Source: an uncultured Eubacteriales bacterium (lineage in GTDB: Bacteria; Bacillota; Clostridia; Christensenellales; Borkfalkiaceae). Taken from it: 64,000 bases of DNA. The position numbers and the translations under genes were made by a program. The first letter of the stretch is position 1, and the number at the start of each line of letters is the position of its first letter. The notes below the pieces were generated by a model. That model was not told the origin of the DNA, did no database searches, and was given only the letters and a program-made list of their open reading frames with translations. This document shows positions 52,236-61,283 of the stretch, in pieces. The stretch spans positions 620,001 to 684,000 of the forward strand of contig CAJLRM010000001.1 of assembly GCA_905209085.1 (NCBI GenBank), given 5' to 3'.

Positions 52236-52443
52236 ATGAATTTTTCGACCTTTTACGTCTTTCGGACGTTTTTATCCCTTTGCGAGCCCGCGTTTTTTCC
52301 CGCTACACACGCCCTTTCTTCCTTTTTCCCTCCATCGCTTTATCGACTTTTTTGTTTTCGCCTTTCCCGATGCAAAATCGTTAGCGCCGCGATTTCTCGT
52401 TTCCGCGGCAACTCTCCGCTGAAAAGGCGCGACAGGTATCAAG

Positions 52444-53847
52444 ATGAACTGTTTTTACTGCGACAAAAAGACCTTAAAATCCTGTAAAATTTACTCGATG
52501 CTCCAAGAAAACGCAAAAAAGAAGCATCTTTCCTTTCATACGCCCGGACACAAAGCGGGCGGATGGGACATCACGGAATTGTCCTTTTCGGACAACCTTT
52601 CCTGTCCGCACGGCGTCCTTCGGGACGCGGAACGAGAGATTGCGGACGTCTTAGGCTCCGCCGCAAGCTTTATCCTCACCGACGGCAGCACCGCGGGCAT
52701 ATTTTCCATGCTCAAAGCCAGCGGCGTAAAGCGGCTCGCAGTGCCCCGCCTCTCCCATAAAAGCGTATTCAACGCCTGCCGCCTGCTCGGCGTCAAAATC
52801 GTCTTTATCGAAACTCCCATGGTCAAAAAAATCCCGTTACAGCCACCCAGGGCAGAGCTGAACGAAAAATTGAAGCAGGCGGACGCCCTGCTGCTGACCT
52901 CCCCGGACTATTACGGCAATCTCGTAAATTTAAAGGAAGCGCGGGCGCTTTGCGAAATCGAAGGCAAACTTTTACTCATCGACGGCGCGCACGGAGGACA
53001 TCTGCATTCCGATAAGGAACACTATGCGGGCGCTTATGCGGATCTTTGGGTGGACGGGGTACATAAGAGCCTGCCCGCGCTGACGCAGGGGGCGGTCGTT
53101 TCGGCGAGGACGCCCGCTCTCGCGCGCAAGCTCAAAGAGGCGGTTGACGTCTTTCGCACCACCAGCCCCTCCTACCCGATCATGGCGTCCGTGGAATACG
53201 CCGTAAAATATCCGAGAAACGAAGCTTTGGAAGAGGCGGTTTGCAAGCTCGTCGCCGCTTATCCCGCGCAGTTTCATTTCGGAGGCGATTGGACGAAGCT
53301 GTGCGCGATATTCGGCCCTTACGCCTTTACCGCGCAAAAACGATTGGAAAAAAAGGGCGTTTACGCGGAGTTTTGCGACGGGAATATTCTTATGTTCTAT
53401 CTTTCCCCCGCCACCACATTAAAGAATTTTACAAAATTAAAAAAGCAACTCCTTCCGTTGCTGTCCGCCGCTTCTATACTCTCCGACGGCGGGAGCGCCG
53501 CTTTCGGACAAGCCCCGAAAGACATACAACGCCTCGCCCGCCTTCTGCAACGGGAGGAAGCCGAGTCCGACTGCGAAGGAGAAGAAAAAGAAGACGCGGC
53601 GCAAAACGTTTTTTCTCCTCTTTCGGACGGGGAAAAAAAAGGGGAAGATTTTTCCAAAGAGCAAACGGAATGGGTTTCCTTTACGGACGCGGCGGGACGG
53701 ATCGCCGCCAAAACCTGCGGACTGTTCCCTCCCTGTACGCCTTTAATCCAGGCGGGCGAACGGATCACGGAAGAAAAAATCAGGCTTCTCAGACGGGCGG
53801 ACCATTGTTTCGGGGTAGACGACGGGCGGCTCTGCGTATTCCGATAA
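52444..53847 (+). CDS. Orn/Lys/Arg decarboxylase-family protein (YaaO-like)
   Basis: 467 aa PLP enzyme. It starts close to the family N-terminus (KKHLSFHTPGHKAGG); the PLP lysine motif is DGVHKSLPALTQGA and the Asp-containing segment is IDGAHGGHLHS. Short yaaO-type members lie upstream of tmk in Firmicutes, as here. A Glu/Lys-rich insertion (REEAESDCEGEEKEDAAQ) interrupts the C-terminal half. The N-terminal MNCFYCDKK extension has four Cys and a weak AGGT site; a later ATG (52498) is possible but would cut the conserved start. Substrate unknown. Confidence 0.85.
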   Translation: MNCFYCDKKTLKSCKIYSMLQENAKKKHLSFHTPGHKAGGWDITELSFSDNLSCPHGVLRDAEREIADVLGSAASFILTDGSTAGIFSMLKASGVKRLAVPRLSHKSVFNACRLLGVKIVFIETPMVKKIPLQPPRAELNEKLKQADALLLTSPDYYGNLVNLKEARALCEIEGKLLLIDGAHGGHLHSDKEHYAGAYADLWVDGVHKSLPALTQGAVVSARTPALARKLKEAVDVFRTTSPSYPIMASVEYAVKYPRNEALEEAVCKLVAAYPAQFHFGGDWTKLCAIFGPYAFTAQKRLEKKGVYAEFCDGNILMFYLSPATTLKNFTKLKKQLLPLLSAASILSDGGSAAFGQAPKDIQRLARLLQREEAESDCEGEEKEDAAQNVFSPLSDGEKKGEDFSKEQTEWVSFTDAAGRIAAKTCGLFPPCTPLIQAGERITEEKIRLLRRADHCFGVDDGRLCVFR

Positions 53848-54364
53848 ATTTGTTTATTAAAGGACAACGAGAGCCTTCCGTTCGGGGGCGCGGAAAATTA
53901 GAGAGCGTAAGCCGAGGCGCAACAAGGTCTTTTGGCGGGTTTTTCCCGCTTCGTCCTCGCTCGTCGGCCGCATAGGTCCCCATATTCTCTCCCCTTCTTT
54001 TCCGACGAACCTCTGTCCGTCTTTTCCATGATTTTTTTCGTCAATACGCTTTTGATATAGAAGAAACCAACAGATTATTTTTCTTCCTGTCAAGCGTAGC
54101 CGAAACATCTCATACGCTCTTTCGACAGGGTAACGGAAAAACGGCAATTAAAAAATCCTTTTGTCCATGCTTGGAGATAGGGAACTGCGGGCGAATAAAG
54201 CCGCAAGGCGAGAATACAAACCCCTCTCGCTCTTTCCCTCTCTTTCCCGCTCTTTTCAAGCAGAGCTTTCTCTCCTGCCGTCGTTTAAAAAACGGAAAGC
54301 CGTCCGCCTTTCGCCTTCCCGCAAAGAGGCGGACAAATTGTAAAACATTTCAAAGGACATTCTC
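53848..54364. other. 517-base gap in the yaaO-tmk cluster
   Basis: No supported gene. An otherwise tight cluster has unusually long spacers here and at 54998-55549. Contains sequence resembling other gaps in this window (TCAAGCGTAGCCGAA), suggesting a dispersed intergenic repeat. Confidence 0.4.
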
Positions 54365-54997
54365 ATGAACGAAACACGCGGAAAATTCATTACCTTCGAA
54401 GGCTGCGACGGCTGCGGCAAGAGCACGCAGCTCAAACTTCTCAGCGACTATTTGTTGAAAAACGCTCTGCCGCATATTTTCACGCGCGAACCAGGCGGAG
54501 GAAAGATCTCCGAAGCCATCCGCCGCGTGCTGCTCGACGGAAAAAACAGCGAAATGACGGACGAATGTGAAGCGCTGTTGTACGCGGCGGCGCGCGTACA
54601 ACACCTTGCCGACCGCGTGGCGCCCGCTTTGCAGGCGGGCAAATTGGTCATCTGCGATCGCTACGTGGATTCTTCGCTCGCCTATCAGGCGGGCGGGCGC
54701 GGCATAGACGAAGCGTTCGTAAAAAACATCAATTCTTACGCGCTCGAACAGTATCTTCCCGACGCGACGATCTTTATCGATCTGAGTCCCGAGGAAGCGT
54801 TTTGCCGCAAACACGGCGCGGACAAAAACGACAGACTGGAACAGGCGGGCATGGAGTTTCACCGCAGGGTATACGCCTCTTATAAAACGCTGGCGTCGGA
54901 AAATCCCGCGCGCATCGTCACGATAGACGGCAGAAACACGCCGCAGGGTATCTTTGACAATATCCTTCGGGCGCTTCGCGAACGCCGCTGCCTGTAA
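54365..54997 (+). CDS. tmk: Thymidylate kinase
   Basis: 210 aa. P-loop FEGCDGCGKSTQ near residue 11, the DRY motif ICDRYVDSSLAYQ, and the lid region. It phosphorylates dTMP to dTDP. The P-loop Gly-Cys-Asp-Gly-Cys is slightly unusual (GCDGCGKS rather than GxDGxGKS with small residues). AAAGGA precedes the ATG. Located before holB, as in many Firmicutes. Confidence 0.95.
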   Translation: MNETRGKFITFEGCDGCGKSTQLKLLSDYLLKNALPHIFTREPGGGKISEAIRRVLLDGKNSEMTDECEALLYAAARVQHLADRVAPALQAGKLVICDRYVDSSLAYQAGGRGIDEAFVKNINSYALEQYLPDATIFIDLSPEEAFCRKHGADKNDRLEQAGMEFHRRVYASYKTLASENPARIVTIDGRNTPQGIFDNILRALRERRCL

Positions 54998-55549
54998 TTT
55001 TTACCGGGATTGCCGTCGGATCGTGCGGAGTACTTCTTTACCCTTTCGACGCAAAGCGGGCGCAACGCACGGCAAGGTCCGCCTCTCGAAGACGCCTCAA
55101 AAGCGAAATTTTTATGTCAAATCTCTTGCCGTTGTCCTTGCTTTGGTAAACACCTGAAACGTACCCGAAAAGCGCATGAGAATAAACCTTCTCCGCGCGA
55201 TCTTTTCCGCAAAAACGCCCGAATTTTTCCCGCACCGAAGGAAAAGGAAGAGGAAAACAACCTATTTTAAAAACGATGGAAACGCGAATTTTCTTTTCAA
55301 CTTTCCGCAACGCGGCAGGAATCTCTTTCCGGGGGAAGGTCGGCGCCGTTTGTTCCGCTTTTAAAGGCAAAGAAAAAATCTCCTTACACGCTTGCGCTTT
55401 TTGATTATTTATGATATAATAAAGACGAAAGGGTGGATTTTCGGTATAAATTGCCACAAAAGCGGGATTTTTATGTCAAAAAGTCTTTCCTTTACGACAG
55501 TTCCGCGCGGCTCGGCGATCCGAAAAAATCCGCGCGGAGAGGTTTGGAT
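54998..55549. other. 550-base gap with a 28-bp imperfect direct repeat
   Basis: GCCWCAAAAGCG-RR-ATTTTTATGTCAAA occurs at 55094-55121 and 55453-55480 (25 of 28 identical), 359 bases apart. No supported gene; frames crossing it have no start signal. Confidence 0.6.
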
Positions 55550-56593
55550 ATGCGTCAACTCATACAATCCACCCACGCTTACCGCCTTTTGAAAGCGGAG
55601 CGCGCGGAAAATCGTCTGAATCATACCTATTTGTTAGTATTCGACGACGCGCGCAATCTGAGGTCTGCGCTCAAAGAATTTGCCAAACTCTTTTTTCTCA
55701 CGCCCGAAGAAGCGGCGGCAGAAGCGGGCGGGGCGCACCGCAGCTTTTCCTCCCACGCGCGGACGGAGCGAATCGACGCTCTCATCGACGAAGAGAGCTT
55801 TGCGGACTGTATAATTCTTCCCGAAGACGGGAAAAAATTTTCCGTGGAGGATGCGGAAAAAATCCGCGAAGAGAGCGCCTTAAAGCCCGTGGAAGGGGAT
55901 AAAAAGCTGTTCGTCATAGGCGATTTCGCGGAAGCGACCGTGCAGGCGCAGAACAAGCTTTTAAAGCTTCTCGAAGAGCCTCCGAAAGACGTGCATTTTC
56001 TCTTGGGAGCGACGGTGACGTTCCCCGTGCTCTCGACGGTGCTTTCGCGCGCGCAGCAATTGGAAATCCCTCCCTTTTCCATAAAAGAGGTGACGGAATG
56101 TCTGAAACGGCTCTACCCGCACGCGGCGGATACGGGTCTTTACGCGGCGGCGTCGGGCGGCGTGGTCGGCACGGCGCAAAATATTTTCGAGGGAGGATAT
56201 TATAAAGACCTCGTCGAAAGCGCGTTCGAACTGACGACGAGCGATCCCTTCCGTCTGCCCGCCATCGTCCGACGAGCGGGCGAAACGAAGTACAAAAAGG
56301 AACTCGTTTCTCTTCTGCGCCTGATCTTTCGGGACGCGCTCATTCTCAAAACGGCAAAAATAAACGGCGTGGGACAACCCGGAAAAACGGGCAGGAGCCG
56401 CGCGGAAAAATATCTCATGCTCCGCTCGGAAACCCAGCGGCTGTATAACATCAGCGAATATTACCAATTGGGCGCGCTTATTTACGCGCAGGAGGCGCTT
56501 TCGGACGCGGAAAAACAAATCCGCTTCAACGGCGTTTTCCCGCAGTGCCTTGAAATCTGCATGGCGAAGATCATGGAGCAAAACAATAAGTGA
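55550..56593 (+). CDS. holB: DNA polymerase III delta' subunit
   Basis: 347 aa. Clamp-loader AAA+ subunit without a functional P-loop, as usual for delta': core segments HAYRLLKAERAENRLNHTYLLVFDDA and VIGDFAEATVQAQNKLLKLLEEPPKDVHFLLGATVTFPVLSTVLSRAQQLEI (sensor-1/SRC-like SRAQ). The start at 55550 follows GAGAGG. Bacterial order tmk-holB-yaaT is conserved. Confidence 0.9.
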   Translation: MRQLIQSTHAYRLLKAERAENRLNHTYLLVFDDARNLRSALKEFAKLFFLTPEEAAAEAGGAHRSFSSHARTERIDALIDEESFADCIILPEDGKKFSVEDAEKIREESALKPVEGDKKLFVIGDFAEATVQAQNKLLKLLEEPPKDVHFLLGATVTFPVLSTVLSRAQQLEIPPFSIKEVTECLKRLYPHAADTGLYAAASGGVVGTAQNIFEGGYYKDLVESAFELTTSDPFRLPAIVRRAGETKYKKELVSLLRLIFRDALILKTAKINGVGQPGKTGRSRAEKYLMLRSETQRLYNISEYYQLGALIYAQEALSDAEKQIRFNGVFPQCLEICMAKIMEQNNK

Positions 56594-56818
56594 TCTCTGC
56601 CCTGCCCCCTTCTTTTTCCTTTTCGACGCCCGCCGGGAAGGAGAAACTTTCCTTTTTTTACAGCGCGGGCAAGCGAAAAAATATTTTAAATCGAAAAATC
56701 AAAAGGTTTTGAAAAAATCTTTAATACCGTGTAATCCTTTGAAGCGAAGGACGTTTTTTCGGTGAAGATCCGAAGCCGGAAAATTCGTTCTTTGTGTTCA
56801 AAGTATAAGGATAAATAT

Positions 56819-57685
56819 ATGACAAAAGTAGTAGCGATTAAATTCAAAAACGGCGGCAAGCTGTATTATTTTTCCCCGCGCCCGGACGAAACGTACGAAC
56901 GGAATATGCCCGTCGTGGTGGAAACGGCGCGCGGACTGGAATACGCATGGGTAGCGTATCCGGAAAAGGAAGTGGAGGACAGCGAAGTCGTTCAGCCCTT
57001 AAAGCCCGTGATCCGCATCGCCACGCCGCGGGACAGGGAATTTTACGAGGCTTGCGAGGCGAAAAAGCCCCAGGCGATGCAGATCTGTAAAGAAAAGATA
57101 CAAAAACATGGACTTGACATGAAGCTCATCGACTGCGAGTACACGTTCGACGGCTCCAAGATCGTCTTTTATTTCACTTCGGCGGGTCGGGTGGACTTTC
57201 GGGAGCTCGTCAAAGACCTCGCCTCCGCGTTCCATATCCGCATCGAACTGAGGCAGGTGGGCACCAGGGACGAAACGAAGTATCTCGGCGGCATCGCTCC
57301 CTGCGGCAGAGTGTGCTGCTGCGCGGGCAATATGCCCGAGTTTAAAAAGGTGAGCATCAAAATGGCAAAAACGCAGGGTCTTTCCCTGAATCCCGGCAAA
57401 ATCAGCGGTCTTTGCGGCAGGTTGATGTGCTGTTTAAGCTATGAAAGCGACTATTATGCGGAAGCTTACAAAAAAGTGCCGAAAGTAGGCTCGGAGGTAG
57501 GCACGCCCGAAGGGAAGGGCACGGTGGTTTCGGTGAATATGCTGAAAATGCTCGTGAAGGTGAAGATCGACGATAGGAACGGCGGTTTGATATTCAAGGA
57601 CTTTCCCGCGGAGGAAATCCGTTTCCGCAAAGGCAATCAGCCCGACACGGAAAAAGAGAGCGGGGAGGACGAATTTTCTCTGTAA
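56819..57685 (+). CDS. yaaT: PSP1-domain protein YaaT/RicT
   Basis: 288 aa. PSP1 domain with the conserved cysteine cluster GGIAPCGRVCCCAGNMPEF and GLCGRLMCCLSYE. In Bacillus it forms the Y-complex (RicA/F/T) that carries Fe-S clusters and controls RNase Y processing. AAGGATAAATAT precedes the ATG. Follows holB. A strong ribosome binding site lies right after its stop, but no gene follows it. Confidence 0.92.
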   Translation: MTKVVAIKFKNGGKLYYFSPRPDETYERNMPVVVETARGLEYAWVAYPEKEVEDSEVVQPLKPVIRIATPRDREFYEACEAKKPQAMQICKEKIQKHGLDMKLIDCEYTFDGSKIVFYFTSAGRVDFRELVKDLASAFHIRIELRQVGTRDETKYLGGIAPCGRVCCCAGNMPEFKKVSIKMAKTQGLSLNPGKISGLCGRLMCCLSYESDYYAEAYKKVPKVGSEVGTPEGKGTVVSVNMLKMLVKVKIDDRNGGLIFKDFPAEEIRFRKGNQPDTEKESGEDEFSL

Positions 57686-57743
57686 CGCCGCCGCGAAAAA
57701 AAAGGAGGACTTGTCAAGGGTGACACCATTAGGGAAAACAGGC

Positions 57744-57769
57744 ACAGGCGAATAGCTTGCGCCTGTTTT
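57744..57769 (+). terminator. Hairpin/terminator at the element's left edge
   Basis: ACAGGCG / CGCCTGT with a 9-base loop, followed by TTTC and later TTTTT. It stops transcription from the yaaT side; it lies within the likely left end of the mobile element. Confidence 0.65.
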
Positions 57770-57778
57770 CTTGCCTTT

Positions 57779-59395
57779 TTACGGTAAATCTATCTCTCCG
57801 ACGTGCGTCAGACATATCGTTACCGTTCTTTTATAGCCGTCTTCTGTTTTTACCTTTTCCGAAACGATGACTTTATCGATCAGCAGTCTGACGATTTCGG
57901 GCGTGAGTTTCTTTATTCTGCCCGTTTTGACCACAAGAGAAACGAAATTATTGATGTTATCGTTTATCTCGTCGTATCGGTCGATTTCGCTTTGACTGCA
58001 TTCAACCGTTTCTTTCAATTGCCGTTGCTCCTGTTCGTATGCCTCGGACATCAAAGCAAACCGTTCTTCCGTTATCTTTCCCATAACCTTATCTTCATAA
58101 AGGCTTTGAATGATCTTGTTCAGAGCCTTTATTCTGTTTTCGGCTTCGGATACTTGTCTTGCCTTCTTCGCAACTTCCTTTCTTGACAGCAATCGGGAGT
58201 GTTGGATGGCAATATCGACAAAGTCTCCTTCATGATCGATGACAAAGTCGGAAACTCTTTTTAAGTAACTCAGAACGATTTCTTCAATGGCGTCTACGGT
58301 TATCTGATGCGAAGTGCAGGTCGATTTCTTCTGCTTGCGGTAGGACGAGCAGTTGAAATATTCCTTTTGCTTCATGGTAGATGAGCGGCAGAGATACATT
58401 TTCTTTCCGCAGTCCGCACAGTAAACCATTCCCGAAAACACGTTCATTTCGCCCATCGGCGTCGGTCTTCGTCTGCCTTCGCGTATTTTCTGTACGGTAT
58501 CATACGTCTGTTTGTCGATGATCGCTTCCTGCGTATTCTCGAAGGTAACCCATTTAGACGGATCGTTCCATACCTTCTTCTTACACTTATAGGACTTCTT
58601 TGTCGTCCGGAAGTTTACGGTACAACCCGTATAGTGCGGATTGCTCAGAATTCGTTTTATCGTATCCGAGCACCATAATTCGGGCATGGGTGATGTTGCC
58701 GGGTGTTTAATGCCGAGTCTGTCGTAATGGCAGATTGGCGTTTCGACTTTTCTTTCGTTGAGAATCCGTGCAATCTGCGTCGGACCGAACCCCTGCATGC
58801 AGAGAGCGAAAATCTCTTTTATCGTTTTTGCCGCTTCTTCATCGATGATCCATTGTTCCTTGTCGTCGGGACTTTTCAGATAACCGAAAGGCGGAACGGT
58901 GCACAGGTGTTTTCCCGAATTGCCTTTTGAACGGAATACCGCGCGGATCTTCTTGCTCGTGTCCTTTGCGTACCACTCGTTGATGATATTACGGAATGGA
59001 GTGAAATCGTTGTCGACCTGACTTTCACTGTCCACGCCGTCATTGACCGCGATAAATCTGACGCCCGCTTCGGGAAAGGTTATCTCGGTATATACGCCGA
59101 CTTTCAGATAATCCCTGCCGAGCCTTGACATATCCTTGACAATGATTGTACCGACTTCTCCTGCGTCGACTTTGCGCATTAGCCGCTGAAAATCGGGGCG
59201 GTTGAAGTTCGTGCCCGAATATCCGTCGTCCACAAACGTTTCAAGATTGCGGAAGCCGTGTTCTTTTGCATATTTGCTCAATATTTCTTTCTGATGTACG
59301 ATGCTGTTGCTGTCACCTTCCTGTTCGTCGTCACGGCTTAACCGACAGTATAACGCCGTGATTTTGTCCTGATGATTGTTATTTCGTGTTCTCAT
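57779..59395 (-). CDS. Large serine recombinase (TnpX/TndX-like)
   Basis: 538 aa. N-terminal resolvase domain: TALYCRLSRDDEQEGDSNSI (catalytic Ser in CRLSRDD), followed by a recombinase domain, a zinc ribbon (CADCGKK ... CTSH) and a C-terminal DUF4368-like region. This family excises and integrates by attachment-site recombination, without a host cofactor. It appears intact. First gene of the element from its left end. Confidence 0.95.
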   Translation of the reverse strand: MRTRNNNHQDKITALYCRLSRDDEQEGDSNSIVHQKEILSKYAKEHGFRNLETFVDDGYSGTNFNRPDFQRLMRKVDAGEVGTIIVKDMSRLGRDYLKVGVYTEITFPEAGVRFIAVNDGVDSESQVDNDFTPFRNIINEWYAKDTSKKIRAVFRSKGNSGKHLCTVPPFGYLKSPDDKEQWIIDEEAAKTIKEIFALCMQGFGPTQIARILNERKVETPICHYDRLGIKHPATSPMPELWCSDTIKRILSNPHYTGCTVNFRTTKKSYKCKKKVWNDPSKWVTFENTQEAIIDKQTYDTVQKIREGRRRPTPMGEMNVFSGMVYCADCGKKMYLCRSSTMKQKEYFNCSSYRKQKKSTCTSHQITVDAIEEIVLSYLKRVSDFVIDHEGDFVDIAIQHSRLLSRKEVAKKARQVSEAENRIKALNKIIQSLYEDKVMGKITEERFALMSEAYEQEQRQLKETVECSQSEIDRYDEINDNINNFVSLVVKTGRIKKLTPEIVRLLIDKVIVSEKVKTEDGYKRTVTICLTHVGEIDLP

Positions 59396-59398
59396 AGA

Positions 59399-59578
59399 TT
59401 ACTCCTTATAAGAACACTCTGCAAGTTCGTCGTGTTTAGCGGACAGCATATCTTCGACGCCCGATTCTATCATCTTTTTCGTCAGGTCGAAGATGCTGTT
59501 TTTCGCCGTTTCGCTGGGTCTTAAAACAACGGTATAAACCGTATTGCCGATTTTCTTATCATATACTGTTTCTTTCAT
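59399..59578 (-). CDS. TnpW-like small protein, 59 aa
   Basis: MKETVYDKKIGNTVYTVVLRPSETAKNSIFDLTKKMIESGVEDM matches the pattern of TnpW proteins of Tn4451-type elements (short, beginning with a K-x-I-G-x-T-x-Y-x-V signature). No strong ribosome binding site lies before the ATG; AAAGGAG is placed before an ATT codon nine codons upstream, which may be an alternative non-standard start. Overlap spacing to the recombinase is 4 bases. Confidence 0.65.
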   Translation of the reverse strand: MKETVYDKKIGNTVYTVVLRPSETAKNSIFDLTKKMIESGVEDMLSAKHDELAECSYKE

Positions 59579-59642
59579 CGTGTTTTCCGTAATCGAATCT
59601 CCTTTGGATTTTATTACGCAAACACGCAAAGAAGGGGAAGAA

Positions 59643-59873
59643 CTACTTTTCCTGCGTTACGCTGTTCATCTTCTGCTTTAACGCTTCGTATCCTTCCACG
59701 ATTAACTTAACTTTCGCTATGTTGTTCACCCGAAGAAATTCGTTTATTTCATCACATAACGCTCTCGGCATCATCGTGCCGAAGCTCCCGTTTATTTCTT
59801 TTCTTCGTTCCTTGTGCTTTTCTTCATACTTCCTGCGGGTTATGCGCCTTGCAGTATCTTCTTTCCGTTCCAT
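59643..59873 (-). CDS. Small Arc-like protein of mobile elements, 76 aa
   Basis: MERKEDTARRITRRKYEEKHKERRKEINGSFGTMMPRALCDEINEFLRVNNIAKVKLIVEGYEALKQK: a family frequent in clostridial integrative elements, with an N-terminal basic helix and an MxP-x-[ALRS]-x5-N-x-FL segment. Likely DNA-binding of the ribbon-helix-helix type; this is by analogy. AAGGAG precedes the ATG. Confidence 0.75.
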   Translation of the reverse strand: MERKEDTARRITRRKYEEKHKERRKEINGSFGTMMPRALCDEINEFLRVNNIAKVKLIVEGYEALKQKMNSVTQEK

Positions 59874-59885
59874 AGCGCCTGCTCC

Positions 59886-60248
59886 TTATACATAGACGAT
59901 TTCATTCAAGATTTCTTCTTCGATACGGCTTTGCATTTCGTTTATCCGTCTGACGTCCTCGATATAATTTCCCGTCCGCTTATACTGTTCGCCTCTGGAC
60001 AATTTCTCGTACATGACCGAATAAAGTTCTTCTGCCTGCTTGTCTATCCCGTGCAGATAGGCGGGGACGTCGCTGGCTAACGCCCACATCTTCCCGACGT
60101 TATGCTCTTCAAGATAGATTTTCGCAAGCGTACCATACTTGCCGTAAACGTGTTTGACTGGCTTTACGATACTTTGATACAACTTGATTTCTTCCACCGT
60201 CAAGCCTTCGCCGTTTTCCGCTTTTCTTAAAACTTCGTCTTTGTTCAT
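59886..60248 (-). CDS. TnpV-like protein, 120 aa
   Basis: GKYGTLAKIYLEEHNVGKMWALASDVPAYLHGIDKQAEELYSVMYEKL followed by INEMQSRIEEEILNEIVYV: the pattern of TnpV of Tn4451-type elements (GKYGR-x8-L ... HL-x2-ID ... EIVL-x-ELIY). Function of TnpV is unknown. AAGGAG lies 6 bases upstream of the ATG. First gene of the element's minus-strand operon behind a palindromic operator. Confidence 0.8.
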   Translation of the reverse strand: MNKDEVLRKAENGEGLTVEEIKLYQSIVKPVKHVYGKYGTLAKIYLEEHNVGKMWALASDVPAYLHGIDKQAEELYSVMYEKLSRGEQYKRTGNYIEDVRRINEMQSRIEEEILNEIVYV

Positions 60249-60266
60249 AGCAAATCTCCTTAGAAT

Positions 60267-60322
60267 ATATTATCGTATATATACGATAATATTATTTTAC
60301 GGTATTTGCCTCGGAAAGTCAA
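60267..60322 (-). promoter_or_regulatory. Promoter with a 26-bp perfect palindrome before tnpV
   Basis: Minus strand TTGACT (60317-60322), 17-base spacer, TAAAAT (60294-60299), then a perfect palindrome at 60267-60292 (arms ATATTATCGTATA and complement), over the expected start point. A dimeric repressor is the most likely binder; the Arc-like protein at 59.7 kb is a candidate. Confidence 0.85.
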
Positions 60323-60519
60323 GCTTTTTTTCAGAACCGAAATGTAGATACTCTGATTTTTTTATGTTTCTTTTCTCTTTTTTTATCTTTGTTTCGCCTC
60401 ATGGAAAAGTCGGTTTCCGACTTGTTCCCAAGCCCGTTTTTGAAATAGATTGCAAAAACCTTATCCTGCTTGTAAAATGTACCCGTTTTCCAATTTATTT
60501 TTCGAGTTTTTGCTTTCCG

Positions 60520-61179
60520 TTATGGCGATATAATCTCGTCGTAGTGCGACAGTATCTTGTAAAGACTTGGTTCGTTTGCCCACTTGGAACTTGCTTTCAA
60601 CTTGTCCGAAAGTACATAGAAGTCTTTGCCTTTTACAAGTTCAACCGCATTGCCGTAAAGATTGTTTCTGATGTGCGGATGTGCCGACAAAAACTGTTCC
60701 AACGTCATTTCAGCGGTTTGTTTTCGTGATTTACCGACATGTTTTCCGATGATGCTTCTTGTCTTGCTTATGTCGAGTTTCCTTTTGGCAAGGTTGAAGT
60801 AGAGCGTAACGTTATTGCTCAGATCCGTTGGCTCAACGCCGTCTACCATATAACCGTAGATTGCCTTTATGTATTGCCATATTTCTTCATCCGTCATCAG
60901 CAGGATTGCCTTGTAGTATGCGTACTGAAAGGTAAAGTGTTTCATCTTCATGTTGAGCCTTTTCGGGCGTTTCCCGTTCTTTTCGGCTTCTTTGCTTTCC
61001 GTCATCACGTCGATAATGTTCTCCCAAAAGTATTCCGACTTGTTGCCTTTCGGCGGTTTTACCGGCTCTTCTTCGAACATAAATCTACAGATCGCTTTCA
61101 TAAACTGTCCGCGCGTTGCGTCGTCGTCCAGCATTTCCATGATGTCTTTGTAAATCTCATAAAACGTAAATTGCGTCAA
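60520..61179 (-). CDS. DUF6291-like protein, 219 aa
   Basis: N-terminal domain (TFYEIYKDIMEMLDDDATRGQFMKAICRFMFE) repeated at ~80-110 (KAILLMTDEEIWQYIKAIYGYMVDG), typical of the DUF6291 family found in phage and clostridial mobile elements next to replication genes. A C-terminal DNA-binding-like segment (SKTRSIIGKHVGKSRKQTAEM) follows. TTG start at 61179 with AAGGAGG eight bases upstream. Likely a replication-associated protein of the element; enzymatic role unknown. Confidence 0.7.
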   Translation of the reverse strand: MTQFTFYEIYKDIMEMLDDDATRGQFMKAICRFMFEEEPVKPPKGNKSEYFWENIIDVMTESKEAEKNGKRPKRLNMKMKHFTFQYAYYKAILLMTDEEIWQYIKAIYGYMVDGVEPTDLSNNVTLYFNLAKRKLDISKTRSIIGKHVGKSRKQTAEMTLEQFLSAHPHIRNNLYGNAVELVKGKDFYVLSDKLKASSKWANEPSLYKILSHYDEIISP

Positions 61180-61283
61180 TCTGAATACCTCCTTATGTTT
61201 TTTCTGTTTTACGTTTTGTTTTTCTGCCCGTTAAGGCGGGTAAACTTGTTTGTAACTCATAATCTGTTATCTCCTTTTACGTT

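Noticed and set aside
52498..52500. Later ATG as the start of the YaaO-like gene
   Set aside because: It would drop residues that align with the conserved N-terminal family segment; no better ribosome binding site precedes it.
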